The notes beneath the pieces were generated by a model. It saw only the letters and a program-made list of their open reading frames with translations, was not told the origin of the DNA and searched no databases. Of a stretch of 64,000 nucleotides of DNA, positions 35,801-44,456 are shown piece after piece (within the stretch, counting starts at the first letter, position 1; every line of letters starts with the position of its first letter). Origin of the DNA: Colletotrichum lupini (lineage: Eukaryota; Ascomycota; Sordariomycetes; Glomerellales; Glomerellaceae); NCBI RefSeq assembly GCF_023278565.1, contig NC_064672.1:7006001-7070000 (forward strand). The letters are read 5' to 3'. Both the position numbers and the translations under genes were made by a program.

Positions 35801-38800
35801 AATATAGTAGCCCTCTAAAGTCGTATACTTAGCTCTATTATTACTTTTTTTTAGCTAAGCGAGGCCGTTAATTCTTTTTAATTTACTACTTATTTTTTAT
35901 AAAAGCGTCCTCTTATTAAGTAGCCCGTAGTCGACTTATTATTAATAACCCCTCCTTACTAAATACTATTTTAAATACTCTTATTACGTCGGAGTCTTAT
36001 AAAACGAGTAGCTCGCAATTTATAATTTTAATAATAAGCTTAAATAGCTCTCTAAGTACTATATTATAACTCTAATACTCTAGGCTCGTAACCCCGTTAT
36101 GCCTCTCGAAGTACTCTTTAGAGTTCCCTCGAGCTAGAGCTCCTAACCTCCTTTACTTACTTTTCTATACTACTACTAGTTCTGCTTTTAAAATACTTAC
36201 TATCCCTTTTACTTAAGAGCTGCTCCTACGGCTCGTCCTCGTATACTTTATTACCGCGACTCTAAGGGGCTCTTATATATTTTTAGCGTTATAAAAGTCT
36301 TCTTTTATTTTTAATAATAGCTCCTCCGCTCTATTATTATTATTACTTTTACCGTAGTTAGGTCTTTATAATAGTCTATTTACTAAGTTCTTTATACTTA
36401 GCTTAAACCTAATTTTAATATTAAACGCTACGAGTTCGTCTAGCTAGCGTAACTATCTCCCGTTTAGTCTCTTTTTTATATCTAAGAACTATAAGTTAAA
36501 ATAATCTATAAATACTACGACCTAATCTCGGCTATAAGCGAGGTAGTATTACTAGTTCCTTAGTACGTTTATAATAGCTAGTAGCTCCGCGTCTTTTATA
36601 CCGTAATAGCTCTCCGTATCCGTTAATTTCCTTAACTTATAAGTAATTAGGTACTAATTACCCTTAAATAATTACGTAATTACTAAGCTAATAGCTCGAG
36701 CCGAAGCGTCTATTTATAACCGTATAGGTAGGGTAGGGTCAAAATATTATAGTATTAGCGCGTTAGTAAATACTACTAATAGCTTTTTAAACGACTTTAC
36801 GGCTAGTATTAGTAGCTCTAATTATCCCGGTTTTACCTTCCTTAATAAGTCTATTAGAAGTGCCGTTATCTTAGCGTAGTTACTAATAAATTTATAATAG
36901 AACCCCGTAAATTTAAAAAACGTCTATATATTTTTAATATTCCTTAGAAATAGCTAATTCGCTATAGCTTTAGTACGCGCGGGTTCTATTTTTATACCTT
37001 CGTTAGATACGATATACCTTAAGAATCCTATACGTAATATATAAAACTCGTATTTACTACCGTTTAGATATAGGTTCTATTACCGTAGTTTCTATAGTAC
37101 GCTACGTACGTACTCTTTATATACTACGTAGTCGTTATTATATATTAAAATATTATCTAGGTATACGATATAGACGGTGTTAACTAGGCCGCTTAGAACG
37201 TTATTAATATGCGCTTAAAAAGTCGCGGGCGCGTTAGTTAGCCCGAAAGGTATGACTAAGTACTCGAACTACCCGTATTTAGTATAAAAAGCCGTCTTTT
37301 ACTTATCGCCCTTAGCTATACGTATATAGTAATACGCGTTCTTAAGGTCTAGCTTTATAAAAATAGAGGTATTAAATAGTCTATTTAATATCTCTTTAAT
37401 TAGCGGTAGTAGCGTTCTATTTTTTTATATAATCTTATTAATCGCTCTATAATCGACGTAAAGTTATAGCTCTCCTCCTTTTTTAAATATAAAGAGGATA
37501 AGTGCTCTTACTAAGCTTATAAAGGGGCGTATCTAGCCCCTAGCCTCTACTTTTATTAAATAGTTGCGTAAGATCTCGAGCTTATAGTTTGATAATAAGT
37601 AAATAGGTCCCTAGGGGATAAGTACTGCGTTATTTAGCTCGATATAATAATTATACGGTGCTCTATTTAATAATAAAATAGCCTTTTTTTTTAAAAATAA
37701 GTCGTTAAAGTCTTAGTAACGTAGCTTTTAGTCCTCGGCTACGCTCGCTAGTATTACGTCGCTATTTATAGCTAGGTTAATTACGATATGCGCGAGTATT
37801 ACTAAAACTAAGTCGTTTAGTAGCCCCTTTTTTAGGGTATCTAAGCGGATATATCGTTCGTAGATTAAATATTACTACTTCTTTTATTTTTAACTAATTA
37901 GCGGGTCGATATCCTCTAGCTAGGGGAAACCGAGGATAAGCGTAGGTATTATAATATCGGCTATTACGAAGCGATATAACTATATCTCCGTTACGTAGTT
38001 ACTATTAGTAATTCGAAGCCGTAAGTAATAGCTTCTTAGTATCTCTATCTATTTACCCTCGACGTTTACTAACTATAGTAATAAGTAAATTCGTAAATTA
38101 GTATTAAAGCTATTAAGTAGCCCGATACTAACTACGTTCCCTTCTACTCCCGAATTAATAAGGGCGCTTAGCTTCTCCTATACGTAGTTTAGGTATATAT
38201 AAGTTAGGATATCTAAGCGCCGCCCTTATTAATCGCTAGCTACTCTCCTTATTAAGATAGTATTCGAGCTCGTTATTAGTCCGCGCTACTTAGCTAGGGC
38301 GAGGTCTAATTAATAATTAGCGGCCTTATGCCCTTTTTAATTATATTTGTAGTATATAACGCTCGGGTAGCTATTAATAAGGTACCTAGTTTTACCGTAA
38401 TTATAGTACTACTAATACTACTCCCGCAGTCGCGGGCAATCCTTTATAATATAGCTAGTCTCTTTATAATTATAATACGTAATATCCTTACTAAGTAAGT
38501 TACGGCGTATTCCTTATATATTTAACTTATTAGCGCCCCGGTATCTTCCCGCTAGCTCGTTCGAGTTTAAGTTAAAATATTACCTAGGGGACGTTCGTAA
38601 GCTCTTTATTAATAACGAGGATTATTTAATACGTCTTATTAATAATACTAGCTATAGGTAAGTTTATAGAAGTTCTATTTATAATACTATTACGAGGTAT
38701 AGTTCGGGCCGTAGCTTACTTATTAATATAGAGATCCTCTATTTCTCTATTAGGATATATTTTAATTCTATCTCGAGCTTATTAATACGGCTAACGAACT

Positions 38801-39791
38801 TATCGACTTTCTCTTTTTAGCCTTGCGAGGCGCTATTTAGTTATATACTCGCTACTATTCCTTAGCTAGCGGGATTAGATAGGTTATTTTATAAAAAGGT
38901 CTCTAGTTCTTCTTATATAACCTAGTTTATTATAAAACCGGGGGTCCTTTAGTAGTCGAAAATATAGTATATTTAGGAGGTTTTTATATTACCGCTTAGG
39001 TAGCTAACCGTATATACTATTTTATTACGGTCTATTCTTATTTATTAAGCTTATAGGTCGAAGTAATAGTAATAATTAAAAAGGAAGCTCTATAAATCCC
39101 GTACCGATTTACTAACGTATAATAAGTTAAGGAGGGATAGTAATCTAAACGCAGACGTTCTGCTTATAGCGCTTATTTAAATTAAGAAGGAGCTAGTAAA
39201 TAGGGGCTTAAGTAGTACGAACTTATTACTTTATTATCACTTAAGTAGCGCTTTAAGTATAGCTTTACTTATTAAACTATCCTTAGTCCGGGGGTTTATA
39301 TTTCTATTTATATTAAAGCTAACGTCCGAGGCTATTATAATTAAGACCGTAGCCCTTAGCGCGGGGGCCGGGCTATTTAAAAAGCTCCGTAAGCGTTCTA
39401 AATCTACTCGTCTTTTATATAAGCGTTCTTCGTACGTTATAATAAGGATTTCTTTTTTTAATTATCGTTTTTATTTTTATAGTTTTATTAACTTATCGCT
39501 TATCGTTCGGTTTAGGTATTAGCGAGTAAGGGTAAGAAGTTTACTATTTTATTTAAAATTTATTAATAGTCTTAATAATGCGGTCCTTTTACGTTGCCGC
39601 TACGTTAATAATCCTATTATACTTTATTTTTATATTATTTACTAAAGAGGAAGCGACTCTAGGAGGTCTAATAAAAAAGAGTCGTCTTTTTTTTATTATT
39701 GTAGTACTAACTACGCTCTCTCGCTACGTCTCGTTCTTATTAGTATTTTAAGCTTCCGGCCTAGTCCCCTTTATAAGTAGAGATTTTAGAT
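32856..39791 (-). pseudogene. gag-pol relic of element D
   Basis: Read on the minus strand, gag zinc knuckles with Cys replaced by Tyr (YNYGKTRYLINSY and a second knuckle ending KGHKAANYY) lie near 38.4 kb, RT near 37.1-37.4 kb with KYG, FEYLVIPFGLTNAP and VYLDNILIY, and integrase is expected toward 33-36 kb. The gag-to-pol order agrees with minus orientation. No long frame is intact. Confidence 0.7.
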
Positions 39792-40001
39792 TATTAATAA
39801 GTATACGATATAAGGAAGAAGCTTATAAAGGCTAACTACTATTAGGGTCTAAAAGAGGAATTACTAAAATCTGCCCTTCCCTCGAGGTATATTACTAGCG
39901 CTCTATATATGCCTAAGCTGCTCTTTTATTACTTAGTCCCCCTTTTTATACCCCCCTAAGCTATCCCTTAACTAACGAGGCCTGACTAGCGAGGCCTAAT
40001 A
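39792..40001 (-). repeat. LTR-D, right copy
   Basis: 210-bp direct repeat of 32646-32855, followed directly by CTATG (40002-40006). Confidence 0.88.
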
Positions 40002-40691
40002 CTATGCTATCTACTTCGGCTTTAGAATTTAAGTCTCATATTTAGCTCGGATAGTATTGTTGCCGCTTTGTATTGGTATTATAATAGCTTAGTTTATTAT
40101 ATATTAATCTATTACGAAAAAAGAATAGAAACTTTAGACATAGTAGCGGAGGCTTTGCGGGTAAGAATTCGAATGTTTGCTAGCGATTTTGAACGATATC
40201 GCGGAACGCTATTGTGCTATCGAATTAACGGAGAAAGGTCTTTTTACACTCTTAACTATCTTATCGATAGACTGGCTTTCTTATGTTGTCGGGGGCCGAC
40301 TTAATAAGTATAAGATTACTCGAGCTACGGTGGAGGCAGCTCTAAGGAACGGTTGTCATGGGCTTAACAACCTGCTCCATCTGCTGAGTCTAAGAGAACA
40401 TGGACAGGGTCTCGCTGTATCGTTCGCTAAGTTGAAATCCGATGGTATAGTCTCGACATTGGCATTCTATAACGATGAAACTGTAGCTTTACTTTGTCCT
40501 CATCGCCACATTGTTGAACTTCATCTGGGATGGGGAGGCCCTGAATTGGGCATATAGCCAAAAAGAAAGGTGGCCATGATGGTTTAGATTGGAAATACAT
40601 GGTGGAGGATACAAAGACTTTGAGGAGGGTTCGGGAAATGCTTCGGGTGGAAGCGTACATCAGTCTGACAGTCGTCGAGTTTGATGGTGGC
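40002..40691 (+). pseudogene. HET-domain gene 2, 3' half, downstream of retrotransposon D
   Basis: Starting at the right CTATG, the original frame continues but meets a TAG at 40023-40025. Further on, RIETLDIVAEALRVR resembles RIQINQHLAAALLRR of the intact paralogue. After a frame change (about 40230-40310), YKITRATVEAALRN matches YQITDKVLEKASRN, and DWKYMVEDTK (40588-40620 region) lines up with DWKKIKYIREKT. Thus the C-terminal half of the gene survives here with stops and at least one frameshift. The first 300 bases are AT-rich with TAT/TAA-type changes, suggesting that RIP leaked out of element D. Homology fades at the MITE at 40694. Confidence 0.65.
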
Positions 40692-40693
40692 TA

Positions 40694-40862
40694 TCCCATC
40701 GACTGCTGCAAGGCGACAGTACAATGGTCTCCAGCTTTTCTCCAAATTCTCCGAGATATGAATTTTTTGATTTGCGGATATAGTGGGAATAAATCGGAAT
40801 AACGCCTGATTAGTTCTTCCCCCGCACTCGGATGTACTGTCGCCTTGCAGCAGTCGATGGGA
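40694..40862. mobile_element. 169-bp MITE with perfect 30-bp inverted repeats and TA duplication
   Basis: Left end 40694-40723 starts TCCCATCGACTGCTGCAAGG; the right end 40833-40862 is its exact reverse complement over 30 bases. TA flanks both sides (40692-40693 and 40863-40864). The interior of 109 bp has no coding capacity. The outer TCCCATCG and the TA site are shared with the big element at 10914-28049, suggesting a related transposase. Unlike the neighbouring blocks it shows no RIP, as expected for a repeat too short to trigger it or a recent insertion. Confidence 0.8.
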
Positions 40863-40864
40863 TA

Positions 40865-41620
40865 CTTCGGGGACAAGCTCTATCGATTGGGGAGGTTATA
40901 CGTTGAGGGAAAGGTCATGATTGGTAATGCAGTTTGTAGTTATGCTTGCAAATTATCTCATAGGACGACAAAGGATCAGGTGGTTCACTTGCAATATGAG
41001 CCATTTGTGGCGCATCTTGGCTGAGGGCCTCTAAGCATCTGCCCGACATCTTCTGAGAACATCAAAAATGTACAGAACACTGTGGAGTAGACTTCTATCC
41101 GCGGGAAAGCTTATTTGACATGCCCTTGCCAACATACTTCTGCAATTTACCTCCTAGTCTGGACAATGTGAGCTACTTAAGTCTCTTTTGCGAGTTAGAA
41201 CACATATTACAGTTACACTAGATATGGGATTTGAATGGCATAGTGTTTGCTGGTCTCAACATCTCGCTTGAACAAGGGATCTACGACAGGTACTGCCACT
41301 ATTCTGCAGTCAATAGGATACCAACTCAATAGTAGTAGGCATGTCCGTTTCAAGAACATCGGCAGTTCGTCCGAGCCCGACCGAGATCGGAGGGATATCC
41401 CCGGGCCATAGCGCACGTAACACCGGGAAAAAGTGGATCTGCCCCTCCAAACGGCGCAAAGAGTGGGGAAATGCGCGCCTTATCGATAACGCGTTTGACG
41501 AGTCACCTCTGTGCATGCATGCGCGAACGGCCCAAATTTTAATTGACGACTTCTCTTCAACAACATTCTCTTTTGCCAGTGTTTTGCCGCAGAGCCCTGT
41601 TTGTTCTTCTAGATACCATA
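40865..41620. other. ARG8 promoter side; one orphan MITE-like end
   Basis: No gene supported. A 30-nt sequence at 41289-41318, followed by TA, resembles the right end of the MITE at 40694 (shared core GACTGC and TCCTATTG/TCCCATCG on the complementary strand); no partner end was found. The last 280 bp are presumably the ARG8 promoter and leader. Confidence 0.4.
41500..41505. promoter_or_regulatory. Possible Gcn4/CPC-1 site upstream of ARG8
   Basis: GAGTCA, the core of the TGA(C/G)TCA element used in cross-pathway control of fungal amino-acid genes, lies about 120 bp before the ARG8 start. It is one base short of the full 7-mer (CGAGTCA). Known for arginine genes in general; here an inference. 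Confidence 0.3.
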
Positions 41621-43166
41621 ATGGCGTTCCGTGCTCCTCTGCGACTTCAATTGGCAAAGTGCCAGCCTCGTCTGGCCGTCGCCTCGCGCATCAACTCCCG
41701 CGCACTCTCTTCTGCGGCTGCGGCCGCCACAAGCGACGTCAAGAGCAACTTCGGCGTAGGTGTTCCCATGAAGTCACGAACTATTCGAGTGACTCACCAC
41801 CAGACTGACACTGAAAATGAGTATAAGCAGTCATCAGTACCCAACCCCGATCCGACCGAAGACTCCCCGAGCGCCGCTCTCGTCCGCGAACATGCGCCAT
41901 ACATGGTCGCCACATACGCCCGCCCGCCTCCCGTCTTCGTACAAGGCCAAGGTTCTCTCCTGTGGGATGTCGAGGGCAGGAAATACCTCGACTTCACCGC
42001 TGGTATCGCCGTCAATGCCTTGGGACACTGCGATCCTGAGCTGACCCAGATTCTGACCGAGCAGGTGGGTAACTCCGAGCCGCCGTGAGTCATTTTAATA
42101 CCAGATGCGCTGACAGTACATGGTCGGAACCTTACAGGGTAGCACGCTCATGCACGCCTCGAACCTCTACTACAACCCCTGGACCGGCGCCCTGTCCAAG
42201 CTGCTGATAGAGAAGACCCGCGAGGCCGGTGCCATGCACGACGCCAACTCGGTGTTTGTCTGCAACTCCGGCTCCGAGGCCAACGAGGCCGCCATCAAGT
42301 TCGCCAGGAAGGCCGCCAAGGTCAGCCAGCCCTCAGGTGACAAGTACGAGGTCGTCTCCTTCAACAATGCCTTCCACGGCCGCACCATGGGCAGCTTGTC
42401 TGCCACCCACAACCCCAAGTACCAGGAGCCCTTTGCGCCCATGCTGCCCGGCTTCAAGCTCGGCGCCTTCAACGACGTCGCCGCCATCAACGAGACCGTC
42501 ACCGAGAAGACCTGCGGTGTCATCGTCGAGCCCATTCAGGGTGAGGGTGGCGTCACGCCCGCGACGGATGAGTTCCTGATCGCTTTGGCCAAGCGCTGCC
42601 GCGAGGTTGGCGCCGTCCTCATCTACGATGAGATCCAGTGCGGCCTCTCCCGCACCGGCACCTTCTGGGCCCACACCCACCTCCCCAAGGAGGCCCACCC
42701 GGACATCATCACCACCGCCAAGGCCCTCGGCAACGGCTTCCCCATCGGCGCCACCATCGTCAACAGCAACGTCTCGGAGAAGATCAAGGTCGGCGACCAC
42801 GGCACCACCTTTGGCGGCAACCCCCTCGCCTGCCGCCTGGCCCACAACATCGTCTCCCGCCTCGCCGACCCGGGTCTGCAAAAGGCTGTCGCCGCCAAGG
42901 CCGAGATCTTCAAGACCCGCTTCGACGCCCTGCGCGAGCGCTTCCCCGACCTGATCAAGGAGGTCCGCGGCCGCGGTCTCATCCTCGGTCTCCAGCTTAC
43001 CCAGGACCCGACGCCTATCGTCAAGGCCGCCCGCGAGCGCGGTCTTCTCATCATCACTGCCGGTACCAACACTCTGCGTTTCGTGCCGCCATTGACCATC
43101 ACCGAGAAGGAGATCCAGCAGGGTTTGGATATCGTTGAGGAGGCCATCTCCGTCACCCGCTCATGA
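41621..43166 (+). CDS. ARG8: Acetylornithine aminotransferase, mitochondrial
   Basis: PLP-dependent class-III aminotransferase of mitochondrial arginine synthesis, converting N-acetylglutamate semialdehyde to N2-acetylornithine. Two exons: 41621-42064 and 42138-43166, separated by a 73-nt intron (GTGGGT...CTTACAG); 490 residues. The N-terminus (MAFRAPLRLQLAKCQPRLAV...) is rich in Arg/Ala/Ser and lacks acids, a mitochondrial presequence. Family signatures: LDFTAGIAVNALGH, CNSGSEANEAAIKFAR (190s), AFHGRTMGSLS, VIVEPIQGEGG, IYDEIQCGLSRTG, TTAKALGNG with the PLP lysine at about 343, and THFGGNPLA-like TTFGGNPLACR. The join restores LTEQGSTLMHASNLYYN, the expected block. A frame continues upstream to 41543, but the Kozak-like ATG at 41621 begins the presequence. 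Confidence 0.93.
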
Positions 43167-43928
43167 GAGCGTGATGACTCACCACCCCACAACTCCATGT
43201 GATGAAAGGATGTTTCGATCCATGTAATTAATTTTCGTTTGGCGCCGGCGTTTAAAACCTGACGACACATAGACCTAGATTCCAAACAACGTAAAGCAGC
43301 GAAGCGTTGTCGTTCTGAGGAAGTAGTTGCTTTGAGGCTTGCTGTTTTGAGAGATGGACTTGTCGAAAGCTTGGATTTGTTCAATAAAGATGATTGAAAC
43401 GAACTAGAATGTGCCATCGGAAGAAACTTCGGTCATCTTCATTCAGCTCTTTCACTCACTTGTGTCAAATGGTTTCAAACCCCCTTAAGACTTGCTTCCG
43501 GGTATTATGTCTGATATTCTAGCTGCGCCTACCTGGCTCTCCAACCTTGCACCGTCAATGAAGAGGAAGGCGCGAGAGAGCAGCCATTCCCTCTGGAAGT
43601 CTTCATATCCGCCATTTCACGGTATAAGAAGCTTTCTATGTTCCACACCTCTTCCCCTTTCTTCCTCCTCAACAATGCAAGGCACTGAGCATCCAAGCTT
43701 AGCCTTCTCATAAGTGAGGTTTCTCGACACTGGGTCTCGTTCTTCAACTTTGACCAGAACAACGATACTTCTTCCTGAAGCTCAGGATCATTAAACTCTA
43801 CCGGCACGCTCTACAATTTCCCCACGCGATAAACGCTTCGTGGCCCTGGTCTGCACTCACACCTATCAACTGTAAGAGACAACCGCCTTGGAGAGATGTC
43901 TAATCAATAACGCTAACTCATTCCAAAG
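43167..43928. other. ARG8 3' side and upstream region of the small gene
   Basis: Holds the presumed ARG8 3' end. The 43529-43807 minus-strand frame is listed separately as doubtful. Otherwise no signal seen. Confidence 0.35.
43529..43807 (-). CDS. Doubtful small hypothetical protein
   Basis: A 92-residue frame, MPVEFNDPELQEEVSLFWSK onward, with an amphipathic Glu/Lys/Arg-rich composition that looks more protein-like than most chance frames here. It would be divergent from the gene at 43929 with a 121-bp gap. No family is recognised, there is no repeat or signal peptide, and the last 15 residues become Ser-rich, which might be read-through of an unrecognised intron. It could equally be chance. 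Confidence 0.2.
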   Translation of the reverse strand: MPVEFNDPELQEEVSLFWSKLKNETQCRETSLMRRLSLDAQCLALLRRKKGEEVWNIESFLYREMADMKTSRGNGCSLAPSSSLTVQGWRAR

Positions 43929-44456
43929 ATGGACCGCATATCTCAGGCAGAGGAACACGAGCGATGGCTCCAAGAGATAAGAGGACAGTCAAGCGATCGG
44001 CATCTCCGTGATGTGCAGGAGTACCTAGCACGTGATCTCATTGAGGCTCTGTACGATCAAGCCTTTGACATGGTCAATGATCGCTGCGCTACCAACGTCA
44101 CGCTGGTCGTGGATATCAATGGCCCTGGTCGGATCTTCCCTGGTCAGATCTTCCATGGTCATATCTTCCATGGCCTAGAAGAGATCACAGACTACTTCGA
44201 GAGGAACCACGGCCGCTTGTTGATAAAGATGGCCATTGTCGATCGCTTCCGCGTTACCTGCCCCCTCGAGTTCTTTTCGGACCGCGACGAATATGGAGAA
44301 GCCTACAAGCAACGCAGATTGATCATCATAGACATGAACAACGATCACAAGGTCATTCGTATCGAGATGAGACCTGTTGGTCCTAAGGAGGCATTCGATC
44401 CGGATGCGCTGATTCCGCGACGTGGTTCAACGTTCGATGTTGACAACTCTCTTTGA
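43929..44456 (+). CDS. Small protein of unknown function, possibly NTF2-like
   Basis: A 175-residue single-exon frame without signal peptide or membrane segment. The pattern of an N-terminal helix region, LIEALYDQAFDMV, a GLEEITDYFERNHGRLL segment and alternating hydrophobic strands (MAIVDRFRVTC, RRLIIIDMNND, KVIRIEMRPVG) resembles the SnoaL/NTF2-like cone fold, but this is a shape argument only. An in-frame 15-bp tandem repeat (three units, 44126-44170) gives GRIFP-GQIFH-GHIFH and lengthens a loop. Composition is normal for a coding region. If real, the start is the first ATG; an intron in the leader is possible. Confidence 0.5.
   Translation: MDRISQAEEHERWLQEIRGQSSDRHLRDVQEYLARDLIEALYDQAFDMVNDRCATNVTLVVDINGPGRIFPGQIFHGHIFHGLEEITDYFERNHGRLLIKMAIVDRFRVTCPLEFFSDRDEYGEAYKQRRLIIIDMNNDHKVIRIEMRPVGPKEAFDPDALIPRRGSTFDVDNSL

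Larger units (their letters stand above)
32646..40001 (-). mobile_element. Ty3/gypsy LTR retrotransposon D, full length, inserted in HET gene 2
   Basis: A 7356-bp element with exact 210-bp direct repeats (32646-32855 and 39792-40001) and a perfect CTATG target duplication. On the minus strand the LTR begins TATTAGGCC and ends TTGATA, i.e. canonical TG...CA after RIP. A pyrimidine run right after the left LTR (CTCCCTCCCCT) is the minus-strand polypurine tract. Minus-strand relics: two tandem zinc-knuckle remnants at about 38.33-38.42 kb, VIPFGLTNAPAT near 37257-37224 and VYLDNILIY near 37170-37143 (RT, second Asp of YLDD now Asn). Stops are frequent. It is noticeably richer in G+C (CpG kept, CpA lost) than elements B and C, suggesting a different RIP history. 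Confidence 0.88.

Noticed and set aside
40068..40557. Two overlapping frames (78 and 126 residues) read as separate small genes
   Set aside because: They are pieces of the 3' half of the transposon-split HET gene, in two frames because of a frameshift.
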